From positions 140,832,361 to 140,896,360 of the forward strand of contig NC_081406.1 of the NCBI RefSeq assembly GCF_030272615.1: a stretch of 64,000 nucleotides of DNA, in the 5' to 3' direction. The notes beneath the pieces are model-generated. The model saw only the letters and a program-made list of their open reading frames with translations. It was not told the origin of the DNA and ran no database searches. Positions 1 to 12,236 of the stretch are shown one piece after another (position 1 is the first letter of the stretch; each line of letters starts with the position of its first letter). The stretch is from Cryptomeria japonica (Eukaryota; Streptophyta; Pinopsida; Cupressales; Cupressaceae). The translations under genes were made by a program, and so were the position numbers.

Positions 1-3
1 GTT

Positions 4-96
4 TAGCGCGTAACCAGGGGCAGAGTAGCGCGTAGATAAATAGTTTTAGCGCATTGAGAGAATTTACTAGCGCATCGAACAACTGTTTTAGCGCGT
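4..96 (+). repeat. TAGCGC tandem array in the Tat-1 leader, 21-bp spacing
   Basis: The hexamer TAGCGC starts at 4, 26, 47, 68 and 89, giving spacings of 22, 21, 21 and 21. The array probably continues left of the window. Its last unit reads CTGTTTTAGCGCGTGA. A closely similar last unit ends the larger array inside the antisense gene (12237-12800) when that array is read on the minus strand. Confidence 0.75.
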
Positions 97-567
97 GAGA
101 AAAAGGAGAAAAACAGAGAGTTGGAAAAACCAAAATTTTTGAAAATCTCAAAAATATTTCAAACACAGTTTTTCATCAAAACACGTTTTTCATCAAACCA
201 GAGTGACAGAAACAAGCCATAAAACTATTTTTCAAGTCAAATTTGCGTCAAACAAGGTTGTCCAAATCTGAAAACGAATCAAGCATTAGAGGACGTCTTT
301 TCTATCATAATCCGGAAACTTGTCATCATCAGTGTCAATTCAATCCTTTAAATATCTTACGGATCTCATCTCAAAAACACTTGTCTAGAAATTTTCCAAA
401 TTGTCAAATTCAGTTTCCAGATTGGGAAACTCTTATCCATATCATTTGACATACTTTATCGTGAACGAATAGCTAAACCTTCATTCTGATAAAGTAAAAT
501 TTGAAATTTTCAAAACAAGAATCAACTGAGTCCAAATCAATCAAAGGAAATCATTGATCACTCATGC

Positions 568-954
568 ATGACTAATCGCCTTATTCTGAGAAAGAAGAAC
601 CTCTATCGCAACATCACGTTAAAGAAACAGCAACCAAGCTTTTCCAAATTCATCAAGAGAAATAAATTTTTATACATCAATCGTCAACTCTTCAAATCCC
701 ATCGGGTATTTCTTTATCACGTCAAACGTTATATCCAAAACAAATCCAACGAATTTGACAAAGAACCCCTGAAAACAAGAGCATACTGTCAAAAGTCTGC
801 TTTTAATCAAAAGATAAACCGCGGAGGAAAAATCAATCCAGCATTCCTGCCCGACGAGTGCATCACATATAACACACCTAGACCAGAACCACCAACACCA
901 GAGCAAAACATCAACGAGGACTTTGTTCCTTTCATCACTGAAAGTTTCTATTGA
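568..954 (+). CDS. Possible upstream ORF (ORF1-like) before gag
   Basis: This 128-codon frame starts with ATG at 568 and ends with TGA at 952-954, one base before the gag ATG at 956. The product would be strongly basic in its first two thirds (many Lys/Arg) and Pro/Glu-rich at the C-terminus. I recognise no domain. Ogre elements of the same lineage are known to carry an extra ORF of unknown function upstream of gag, and the position here is the same. The close packing of stop and start would suit re-initiation. It could also be chance in an A-rich leader, so the call is tentative. Confidence 0.3.
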   Translation: MTNRLILRKKNLYRNITLKKQQPSFSKFIKRNKFLYINRQLFKSHRVFLYHVKRYIQNKSNEFDKEPLKTRAYCQKSAFNQKINRGGKINPAFLPDECITYNTPRPEPPTPEQNINEDFVPFITESFY

Positions 955-955
955 A

Positions 956-2521
956 ATGCCTGTCACTCGTTCTCAACGAAACAAACAAAGCGAGACACCC
1001 GCGGAATCAAGTATGAATCGCAGGTTATCAAATCCTTTTGAAGTTCCATCTTCAGAAGATCCTGAAATTACTGATGCAATTCTTCAGGAATGCCAAGAAA
1101 ATCCTTCATTCCAAAAACTCATTGAAAAACTCATGGAAAATGACAAAGAAAAATATCTGCTTATGCTTACAAGCAAAGGTGTCAAAATTCCTGAAGATTT
1201 CGACGCAAATGTCTTTCAAACAGGATCTCAACAATACACATATCAAGAACAACAAAGGGAAGAAGAGACTCGCATACCTGAACAACGTATTCCAGAACAA
1301 CATATACCAGAAATGCGAGTACCTATGTTCGAAACCCCCGAACAACACATACCATTTGCTACACCTTTTCAAATGAGAACAAATCCAAGGGAAGAACTCT
1401 TCCCTCGGCAAGATAATACGCCTTTGGTTGCTCTTACTCAACAGATGCAAATGTTGCAAAGACAAATGCATGATATGCAACAAGGGACAACAGTGCGGTA
1501 TTCTATAAACGAAATCTGTCCTTATCCATTTGACAGAAGCTTAAACATGATACCTTTTCCTCCAAACTCAGACATTCCTAAATTTGATAAATATGATGGG
1601 AAAGGTGATCCTCGAGATCATGTTCGAGAATTTTGTACTATGAGTCTTGAATTTGCTCATAATGACACGTATCTGATGAGGTTATTCCCAAGAAGCCTGG
1701 GAGGACAAACAATGGAATGGTTATCCAAGATTACACCACCTGTTAGATCATTTGACGAATTAGTCAACAAGTTCATCACCCATTATTCTTACAACATCCA
1801 ACATGCCATAACCATGTTAGATATCTGCAACACCAAACAAAAGAACAATGAAACATTCATGTTATTCCTTCAACGTTGGCGACGCATGGTATCAAGATAT
1901 CCTCGCGATATTCCTGAAAGAGAGAAAATGGAAATCTTCATTGATAACTTGAATGGGGAAATGAGTTACAGACTCAAACTTCAATGCATCCCATCTTTTG
2001 ACAAGTTAATTGAAAATGGCATCCAAGTAGAGGAAGCTTGTGTCAAAAAGGGAACACTCAAATTCTACAAAGAAGGAACGAACTCATCAAACTACAATAA
2101 CCAAAACAATACCAATCTAGACAAAACTCGATTTTGGACTCGAAACAAAAACGACGGCAACAATGAATCCTATGATCCTAAATCTAAACAGCCAGTGCTT
2201 GCTTTATCAGGAAATACTCAGAATACGAAAAATCCTAAAAATGCTACTCCCAATACACCCAACAATACTCAAGGACAACTCAACACCAACAATGCCAACG
2301 ATAATCAAAACAAAAATCTGAATCCAGGGCCTAACAACAATTCACGCAACAACACCAACAATTTCCATAAGCGTATTTTCACACCATTGGGCCAATCATT
2401 AGAGTCCCCATTCAGAGAGCTGTTAGCAAACAAGGTTCTTTCTTTACCTCCAATCAACAATTATGAACCCCCGATCAAACCGCCTTGGTGGAATGATTCC
2501 CATTATTGTGATTTTCATTGA
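956..2521 (+). pseudogene. Tat-1 gag (capsid/nucleocapsid region), ends at an in-frame TGA
   Basis: Gag would form the particle that packages element RNA. I chose ATG 956 because the gag of Tat-D in this window also begins with MPV followed by TRS; the frame is open a little further upstream but without ATG. The first 190 residues are acidic and Gln-rich. Residues about 195-375 match the retrotransposon gag family, with a run such as FDELVNKFITHY and an arginine-rich FLQRWRRMV helix. A long Asn-rich linker follows. The C-terminus enters a Cys/His motif (YCDFH) and is cut by TGA at 2519-2521. The matching second half of the motif (GHRTNGC) follows in the same frame, so the stop splits one zinc-binding motif. 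Confidence 0.85.
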
Positions 2522-5500
2522 AACAAAGGTCATAGAACAAACGGGTGCATGAGATTGAAACACATAATCCAAGACATGATTGATCGAGGGGACTTAACAG
2601 TGGATGGTCTCAAAACAAATAATGATCACGAAGCCTTCAAAGATCCTTTACCAGATTATAAAGATGGAGCATCAACTTCAAACGATACCCGTGGAGCTCG
2701 TATTAATCACATCTACAACAACACAATCAATCACATATCAGCTGAAGACCATCAAGTCAATGTTATAACCATTCGAGATAAACGTGATCATGAATCTGTC
2801 AATGTAACAACCCGGACCCAGAAATATGTCTTAAAGGGGCATACTGCACCTCCAACCACCACACCCAAGATCCAATACGACTTAGTTACTCAACTGCGAA
2901 AAACTCCGGCTCAGATATCTATCCTGGAATTGTTAAAGCTATCTCCAAGACACAAAGACATATTGGAGCAAGCGCTCTTAGAAACAAATGTACCTCAAAA
3001 TCTGGATACAGACAAATTCCAAGCTATGGTGGCCCACATGACAGAGTCTCATAACCTCACTTTCTCAGAGCATGATAATACTTCATTGAGTCATCCGCAT
3101 AATACTCCTCTACATATTGAAGTCATTGTTTGCAAACACCGTGTCAAAAGAGTCTTAATAGATGGAGGAGCCGGACTTAATATATGTACTTTAAAGCTTA
3201 TCCGTGCACTAGGTTTCTCAGAAGAATCTATTGATCCTTGTAAAAAGATTACCATAAAAGCATATGATGATGAGGAACGGTCCTCTAAAGGAATAGTAAT
3301 ATTACCTATTCAGGTAGGCCCAGTGCAAAAGGATACTATATGTCAAGTTTTAGATATTGATCTCACTTATAATATCTTACTAGGCCAACCCTGGATACAT
3401 GAAATGCAAGCAGTACCTTCTACATACCACCAGTGTGTCAAATTTCCTTATGATGGACAGGAAATCTCCATATCAGCTGATCACAATCCATTTCAACATT
3501 GCAATACAATGGGGGTAGTCCAAGACAGTTTGGTTCCTTATAATAGAGAAAAGCAACAGTCTTCGACACCTGATCTACCACTAGCAAAATCCAACTCCTT
3601 ATGGGGAGATTTCAAACAGAAAATGCAAATCAAAGACCAAGGCATGGGCGAATACTCTATGGAGCCTTTGTGTTTAACCAAATTGCCAACATCACCTAGA
3701 TCACATGGTTTACCTACTCTATCAATACATCAGGCAACTCAGCCCATAACTAAATTTAATGGTACCTTCATCCAATTGGGGACTCTAGCACATGAATCAG
3801 AAGATAAAGATGTTCTTAACTGGCTATACAAAGATGAAGAAGAAACTAATAGAGCGGCCGCTCTAGACATTGTTCTACCAACACACTTGTATGGAAAAGG
3901 CTACCTGATCATGAAACAAATGGGATATGGCGGTAAAGGACCTATTGGGAAACGCCAAGAAGGAGTCACTGAACCTATAGATCTTCCTTCACAACTGAGT
4001 AGAAATAAAGCAGGATTAGGTTCTACATTCACTTTCCTATTAAAAAGGCCGCCAAATGCAAATACAAAACCTCAATGGAAAGAAAAGAAGAAATACAAGG
4101 AAGAATCATGGCAGGAAGCTCTCTTTGAATCAGCAGAAACAATCCGTAAGGCAAGAAAACGTCAAGATCAGAAGATACATCAGGGAAAGCTTCTGAATCA
4201 TAAGAAGGCCATATCTACAGCAGTGGCTCATATTCACACACCAGTGGCTCAAGAACCAATCCTATCATCACAAGCACCCATCATTCCTCCCCGAGGAAGC
4301 ACAATATATGAACAAATCCAGAATGTAGAAGATGGATCAGATACAGAATCCACACAAAATGTCAAAATAGTATCTATCATCAAGGATTTATTTTCGCCAT
4401 ACAACATACCTGTCTACAACACAGATAGAATTTGGGATGATGCCTATGAGACCGATTCAAATGAATATGAATGGGGTACCTGCTCCGACGCTACTACAAA
4501 TATCCCCGATGATACTAATTTCATATCCATTTCTCAAGAAGAACATAACGCAGAAGATAGACCTCTTGAATTTGGACCACAACATATCTATGACGTTCAG
4601 GAAAGCGAACAGCAATATTATGAACAAGTCTATGTAGAAGATGATACCATCGAAGACCTCGATGAAACCCTAAATTTCTTTAAAAACAAAACCCATCACG
4701 ATGATAACTCTATTCTAACACTTACAGTAGCTGAACTTGACCCACCCCATGATTCCTTACCACTTGTCTTCCCTGATCTCATCGACTGGACTGAACCTGA
4801 GACTCATGATATCCCAATTTTTCCAGATGATGAATCTATTATCCACTACCTATGTACCGTAAATCCCAAAACAGGCTCTACCAGTGAACCGCATAATGAC
4901 GTCTGTTCTTCAGGGAGTGCCAAGTCTCTCAGTCGCAAAAATGAATCAAATAATGAATCTAATGCTGAAAACCAGTCAATGGCAGCAATGGATCCCAAAA
5001 AAGTAAAAATAAAGGATGCATCTGAGGGTGAAAACCTTTTTAAGGCACCTAATGATGGGAAACTTGACACTCTTCCTGAACATTTTCATGAACGATCACC
5101 CATATTGATTGAGCCCACTCAATCAATCAACATTGGTACCACTGAAGCAGTCAGAAACATTCACCTTGTAGAATCTTTGACCGAAGAGGAAAGATTGGCA
5201 TTCATCATCTTCTTTAAAGGACAGAAAATTAACTTTGCCTGGTCATATGCTGATATGCCTGGAGTGGATCCACACCTAATCATGCATCACTTGTCCATCT
5301 CTGCAGGGGTCAAGCCAGTCAAGCAGAAACTACGAAAGATGAATCCACAAATAGCACTCATGGTCAAAACAGAATTAAAGAAATTATTAGATGTCGGATT
5401 CATCCGACCTATTGACTATGCAGAATGGATTTCTAACATTGTTCCAGTCTCAAAACCAGATGGTAGTATCAGAATATGCACCGACTTCAGAGATGTCAAT

Positions 5501-6940
5501 AAAGCTTGCCCAAAGGATGACTTTCCTCTACCAAGTATTGATATAATTGTAGATCTCACAGCAGGCCATGCAATGTTCTCATTAATGGACGGTTTCTCAG
5601 GCTATAATCAAATCAAAATAGCTCCTGAAGATCAAGACAAAATAGCATTCACCTGTCCTTGGGGAACATACTGTTGGAATGTAATGCCTTTTGGCTTAAA
5701 GAATGCCGGAGCCACTTACCAAAGAGCAATGACAACCATATTCCATGATATGATGCACACATTTATGGAAGACTATGTGGATGATTTACTAGCCAAATCT
5801 TTCACCAAAGATGAACATCTTGGCATCCTAACAAAGATCTTTGATCGATTGCAGAAATTCAGAGTCCGACTCAACCCTAAGAAGTGTGTCTTCGGGGTGA
5901 CATCAGGCAAGTTACTAGGTTACATCGTCTCTGCTAAAGGTATTGAAGTGGATCCAGCAAAGGTACAAGCCATCATAGATATGCCACCACCGAAAAATAT
6001 TAGTCAACTTCGATCTCTCCAAGGGCGACTTCAATCAATTAGGCGATTCATCGCTCAACTAGCAGATAAAAGTCTGCCATTTAACCACTTGCTACACAAA
6101 AATGTGCCATTCAAATGGGAGACTAAATGTGCAGAATCCTTTTACCAAATCAAACAGTACCTGATGAGTCCACCAGTTCTAGTACCACCAATTGCAGGAA
6201 AGCCTCTTATATTGTATATATCAACGACAGATGTTTCACTGGGGGCATTATTGGCACAAGAAGATCAACAAGGAAAAGAACGCACCATATATTACATCAG
6301 TAGAACATTGAATGGATATGAGCTCAATTATACATTCATTGAAAAGGCTTGCCTAACAGTTGTTTTTGCATCTCAAAAGTTCCGACATTATATGCTAGCA
6401 CACACTATCAAGCTAGTAGCCAAAATTGATCCTCTCAAATATTTACTCAGCAAGGCAGCTCTCACAGGCCGATTGGCTAAATGGGTTATGATTCTCAGTG
6501 AATTTGACATCCACTACACAGAAAGACGAGCCATCAAAGGACAAGCAATTGCAGATCAGTTGGCTGAAGCACCGCTACCAAGAAAACAAACCATGGACAT
6601 TGAATTTCCAGACAGGGACGTTTTTGCTCTTTCCTCCAAACAATGGATCCTATACTTTGATGGATCCTATACCCAACATGGTTCAGGGGCCGGCATTCTA
6701 TTCATCACCCCTGAAGGACACACTATGCCAAGATCATACAGGCTTATGTTTCCATGTACAAATAATATGGCTGAATATGAAGCATTGGTCATAGGCATCA
6801 AAATGGCCGTCGAATGGAAGATCACAGAATTAAAAGTCTATGGAGACTCACAATTGGTCATCAATCAAATCAACAACAACTATCAGACAAAGGATGATAA
6901 GCTACTACCCTACAAACGGATGGTGGATGATTTCAAATAG
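2522..6940 (+). pseudogene. Tat-1 pol part 1: protease, G-patch, reverse transcriptase, two RNase H
   Basis: The frame is the same as gag, with a first internal Met at 2549 (residue 1 here). The retropepsin has its catalytic LIDGGAGLN with Asp at about residue 205 and a later LGQPWIH. A G-patch-like segment lies at about residues 450-492 (KQMGYGG, then GLG at its end). An acidic linker of some 400 residues leads to reverse transcriptase (FIRPIDYAEW near 950, YVDDLL at 1076). RNase H follows with YISTTDVSLGALLAQ near 1220. A second, archaeal-type RNase H starts with ILYFDGSY (Asp about 1371) and runs into the stop. TAG at 6938-6940 falls inside this domain. All steps of RNA copying would be encoded here. 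Confidence 0.88.
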
Positions 6941-8395
6941 TATTTTGTGCACATCACTTTTGAGCAAATACCAAGGTTAAATAACAAAGCAGCTGATGCA
7001 ATGGCTACGATCGCTTCATTACTACAAATTCCAGAACAACAGAGTCGTTATGAGTTCCTGGTAGAGCAACTGTTCTCTCCCGCCTATGACCATTCTGAAT
7101 CTCATGTTATATATGCCTTAACCGGTTCAGATTCTCTGTTATATGGACCAATATATGACTACCTCAAGCATAATATATTACCCATTGACCAATCCCGCAA
7201 CCAAAAACGTAACTTTATCCGACAAGCTGCCCGTTACACCCTTACCGCTGATACCTTATATTGTCGGGGTCTAGATGGTACTGTTCTTCGTTGTCTTGAT
7301 CGTAATGATTCTGATTCAGCTTTACACGAGCTTCACGAAGGTATTTGTGGTACACATTCGAGTGGCACTACTCTTGCTAAAAAGTTTCTACGAATGGGAT
7401 ACTACTGGCCTACCATGGAAAAAGACTCATATCATTTCGCCAAGAAATGTCCTAAATGCCAAATCCATGGCAATCTGATACATGCACCAGCACAGGAACT
7501 GCAACCATTTACCACATCCTGGCCCTTTTGTCAGTGGGGATTAGATCTGGTAGGCAAAATACATCCTTCATCTTCAAATGGACACAAGTTCATTATAACT
7601 GCCACAGAATACTTTACCAAATGGATTGAAGCAATTCCCATGACCACAGTAACTGGGAAACAAATTGCTTCTTTTATCTTAAATTATCTGATCTGCAGAT
7701 ATGGTATTCCAAGTTCAATTGTCACAGATAATGGACGACCTTTCAAAAACCAAGATGTGCAGGAACTATGTGAAAAATTCAAAATCCAGCATCGATTTTC
7801 TACACCATACTATCCACAAGGAAATGGTCAGGCAGAAGCATCTAACAAAACGATCCTAAAAATCCTTAAGAAAACAGTGAATGATGTAGGCAAAGATTGG
7901 CATATACAACTCAATCCAGCTCTTTGGGCCTACAGGACTAGCATCCGCACACCTACAGGGGCAACACCATATTCCTTGGTATATGGATCAGAGGCTATTT
8001 TACCCTTGGAGATAGAAATTTCATCTCTTAGAGTCTCTTTGAAAGGTTTGATTCCAGATGAAGAGTATCGAGTCAACCGACTACAAGAATTGGAACTATT
8101 AGATGAAAGACGCCAACATGCTTATACTCATCTCAAAGCATATCAGCAACGCATGTGCCGGAGCTACAATCATAAGGTCATTCCTCGTAATTTCAAGGTT
8201 GGTGATCTAGTCTTAAAAGAAAATCCAAGAAACTAGCAAGATAGAGAAAAGAAAGGGAAATTTGAACCTAATTGGTTGGGTCCCTATGTCATCATTTCAG
8301 TCTATGGGTCAGGTGCTTATCAGCTAACAAATTCTGAAGGAGATGTGCTTGATGATCCAACTAATAGCATTCATCTAAAGAATTACTATACTTAA
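6941..8395 (+). pseudogene. Tat-1 pol part 2: end of archaeal RNase H and integrase
   Basis: The frame continues directly past the TAG at 6938-6940. The first 30 residues finish the RNase H (NNKAADAMATIA). The integrase zinc site HHCC spans roughly residues 127-180 counted from 6947 (CGTHSSG, then CPKCQIHGN). The catalytic triad is visible as Asp 200 (GLDLVG), Asp 261 (VTDNG) and Glu 297 (GQAEAS), the D,D35E spacing. A TAG at 8234-8236 breaks the C-terminal domain, which continues in frame (EPNWLGPYVI) to a natural TAA at 8393-8395. No chromodomain is seen, as expected for Tat. Integrase would insert the cDNA into the genome. Confidence 0.87.
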
Positions 8396-9771
8396 GGTAG
8401 CCTAGTGTACGGCAAACGCAAAAAAAAAAAAAAACACAACTCCAAAAAAAGTCAAAATACAAAATACAATAAAAACACATGGTGAAAACCTGGTAAACAG
8501 GCGCCTTTGTGAAAGGCCGGCTCCTTTCTCTATATCCATGCCATTTTATCCATCAACACGCTATCGGCCATCGCCCGACACTTAGCCTCTATCCATCCAA
8601 GATATACTTAGCGTAATCACTATCCTGAGTTATCTATCTGTATCTATTCTCTTATCGTACCACACCATGACTTGAAAATCACTGTACATAACCATATCCA
8701 GACACACACTCACCTTAGCACATTAAACTATTCACAAATTTGCAAACATTCAAAGACATTCCAACTATTGTAAAATCTCAAGACACAGGACATCCAACAA
8801 ACACAACTGCACTTCCTTACAAACAACCAAAACACGAACAATACACAAGGAACTCAAGGATGGATGATTTTCTGAAATACTAAATGTTGCATTATCGCAT
8901 TAAAGTCTTGATTATTTTACATTTTGAACTTTTTAAATAAATTGGAATCTTCTCATCAAAAGCTTCAAAGCCAGAGATCATGAGGAACTTCCAAAATTTT
9001 CTTAGTCTTCTGTCTAGGAGGCAATCACTTGTACTGTGTGAATATTTGCCTCGAGATGTGATCCATATCACTAAAGGCTTGATCCCATTTCACGCATTAT
9101 AAATGATCTACTCTTGTCTATTTACGCAATACGCCCTCAGGTCGTCCTGGTTCAAATATACCTTGGCGCTTGTGCTATCTTGCAAAATTAAAAATCATGT
9201 AAATTTTACTCAGGTTATTATGGTTCAATTATACCATTATGCTTGTATAAATTTTCAACATTTCCAAAAATCAAGAAAAGCTCCATGATGATATTTACAA
9301 AGAAAGCAAATAAATGGTTATATCGGATGGCAAATACAGAATGAGAGATGATCCAAACACAATTAGTTGCATATCATTTTACAATTAGTTGCATATCATT
9401 TTACAATTAGTTGCATCTCATTTTATTATAAGTTGCATATCATTATTATCTCTTCTATCATTATTACATCATTACACATCATCTTACATAAAGCCACATA
9501 TTAACATCATACATCTCATTTTCAAGATACATCTCATAACACACAAAAACATACATATATATCATACATTACATCATGTATATAAGCATTACATCATCAT
9601 GTAAAAAGGAAGAAGCACACATAAAACATACATCCATAAACACATCACATAGGTCAAAAATGGTGCTCTATATATATATCTCTCAAAAAATGATCAACAT
9701 CTACAGAATGTGTCGAAACTATGTCCGGTACAAAGAATACACTGCTCAAAATACAATAGAGACCATGTCTC
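8396..9771. other. Non-coding spacer between Tat-1 pol and the antisense gene
   Basis: No open frame of interest is seen on either strand. There is an A-run at about 8420-8434. Near 8475 a block reads ATGGTGAAAACCTGG, and a similar block occurs at the matching place in Tat-D (minus strand near 55790), so the segment is conserved between Tat elements. A minus-strand AATAAA at about 9422-9427 could serve polyadenylation of the antisense gene; this is weak. Confidence 0.5.
9361..9445. repeat. 22-bp tandem repeat
   Basis: AATTAGTTGCATATCATT starts at 9361, 9383 and 9405 with almost no change, and a fourth degenerate copy follows at about 9425. The unit is 22 bp. It lies just beyond the 3' end of the antisense PMD frame. 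Confidence 0.8.
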
Positions 9772-11863
9772 TCAAGTATGACTATCCCCTGATGGAGATG
9801 GTCTAGCCCCTGAGGCACCTGCTCCTGGATCTCTAGGAGGATCCTGTCTGGCTCTTGAGACGCTCGCACCCGGATCGGCAGGAGGGTCCTGTCCCGCTGG
9901 CCCTGTCACTCCATGGCTCTCCGATCGTGTCCCGGCAGTTCGAGATCGACTCGATCTCGACTGCGCAAAGCTCTCTACACACCGCTCTCTGGGAACCGCC
10001 TCCTCATAATGCCGCCTGTAATATGCAGCCTCCTGCACACTCCGTGTTAGCTCTCTCAGGGTGTCTCTCAGGGGACCACCCGCCATAGCTCTCTGTACGG
10101 TCGCCAAGGCCTCCTCTGCTCGCCCCCGCCGCTCCATCTCGGTATCTCTCTCAGTGATCAACTGAGAGATCTGCCTCTGATAAGTCAAAATCTGTGCCTG
10201 CAGCTACTGCACAGTGATCTGAAGAGTCCGGATCTGGGTGTCCTCTATGTGTCCCGGCACTCGAACCCGTAGCGGTACCTGTGCTGGCGCCACTCCCCCC
10301 ACTCGGCCTGTCCTGGGTACGGGAGGTGGAAGGATATCTATCCTCCTCCTCTGCACTGGTCTCCCCACCTCCTCCTCTCCTCCTCCTACTGCCGCTAATA
10401 CCTCTGTAACTTTGCCCTCTCTACCAGCCCCAATGGCCAATCCTCCCCTCCCTCTCTCAATCCGGCCCTGTCGTACCACCCTCTACACACCTCTCCCTCT
10501 CCTCCTCCCTCCATCACCCCCATCATCTCCATCATCCCCCTCATCTCCCCCATCTCCCTCCTCTCCATCCAAATCAAAAACCGGTCTCATCTCCTCTGGA
10601 TCTGAGATCCTCGCAACTGCCCGAGCAGCAAATAAACGAGCGAACTCGTCAGTCATACCGGCATCCTGTATCTCTGGGGCATAGTCCCAGATCTGCCCAG
10701 CCAAACCAGTAAACTTCTCAATCACAACGGCACTGTCAATAGTCGGCCCCCAATCGGCCACATCCTGCTGCCGCCGTGCATATAAGCACGTCCCCTGTGG
10801 AACACCCTGCTGCCTCCCGAACTACCTCAAAACTCGGGTAACCAAAAACCGCTCAATGACGAACGGGGTCCTCCCAATCAAATGCCTCGTCATAAAAATG
10901 AACGGCATCTCCATCCCATCCTCAGCCCATACCTCGCAGCCTGTGTACGGTCTCCAGGTAACCGTATCTATGTCATCAAAAACCCTCCTCCAGTGCTCTA
11001 GTTTGCCCAGCTTACGCTGGACAACTAGGCCTCTATAACCATATGCATAAGCTGCCCCCACGGGCCTATCCCTGTCTACCAGTGGCCTCGCTGCTGGAAT
11101 GTGCTCCCAGCACCATACCTGTAAGAGTGTCACCCTTGCTGATAAACTCCCATATCCAAGGTATACCACCTCATGTAGGCTCCTGTAGAGGTGGGCCAGC
11201 ATCGCTGACCCCCATGCAAATCTCCGGCCCTGTGTGACCATCTGCTCCAGAACCAGCCCCCATCCCATTGAAAATTCCTTTGACCTGCGATCAGGACAAA
11301 GGAATCCTCCAATAAATCCTGCCAATACAGATGGCAGCGGTGCATAATCCATATCCAGGAACTCCTGCCACGGGATCTCATACCCACAGACACTCTCATC
11401 ATGAAAAATCCGGCGCAGTGCCTCTGTGCCACCCTCCTCTGTCTACTCATAGGGCAATATAGCCCCTACCACAGGAATACGCAGGATACGATAGCAGTCC
11501 TCTGGTGTCACGGTCATCTCCCCAGTAGCAAAATGGAAGGTGTTCGTGTCACTATGCCACCTCTCTGCCAGTGCTGTCAAGAGTCCCCGGTTCACAGTGA
11601 ACCGAGGCATATCTAAAAGTGAGGTCAATCCACACCTCTCAATAATGTCCAGGTCTACCTGTGACAGACGTGGTATCAGTGTCCATGGTCTCGGGAATCT
11701 CTCCTTCGACTGCACGATCCCCAATCGCTCCAGTCAACAAACAAAACATATCCAATATCAGATTCCACTTCAACAACAAGATATCAAAATAAAACTTACA
11801 TCAACAACATGCCACAAATTTGCTCATCTACATCAAGTTCAAAAACCTATCATTTCATATCAA

Positions 11864-12030
11864 CTTGTAAAACAACTCAAGTTCTCAAAAACCATATCAA
11901 AACTTGTAAAACAACTCAAGTACCACAATCACATAAACTTGTAAAACAACTCAAGTTTCCCACCCATATCAGCTTGTAAAACAACTCAAGTTTCCAACCC
12001 ATATCGGCTTGTAAAACAACTCAGGCTTCC
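11864..12030. repeat. 35-bp tandem repeat in the antisense-gene intron
   Basis: CTTGTAAAACAACTCAAG starts at 11864, 11903, 11938, 11973 and 12008; the last four spacings settle at 35 bp. The outer bases CTTG and CAAG of this core are complementary. On the minus strand the array lies in the downstream half of the predicted intron. Confidence 0.8.
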
Positions 12031-12236
12031 ATACACATTTGAACTTAAAAAATAGATAACACAAATAAATCATGTTCTGATCCACACAAACAGCTTGATA
12101 TCTATACATAACTTGGAAACATTCACATCAAAACAAGTTATACAAATACTCATATTGGATACGTACAACAAAAACACGACAGACACGCAAAAACACAACT
12201 TTTCCAATTCGGCCAAAAACACAAATTTTTCACGCA

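Larger units (their letters stand above)
1..955 (+). other. 5' leader of Tat-1
   Basis: About 0.95 kb precedes the gag ATG. The first 110 bases hold a short tandem array (listed separately). Positions 110-567 are A/T-rich with runs of A and no convincing open frame; the 68-codon frame at 243-449 has no recognisable features. A basic open frame fills 568-954. Long leaders are usual in Tat-lineage elements. Confidence 0.6.

Noticed and set aside
9361-9445. Regular short repeats resembling a CRISPR array
   Set aside because: Units are head-to-tail with no spacers, and the context is plant nuclear DNA.
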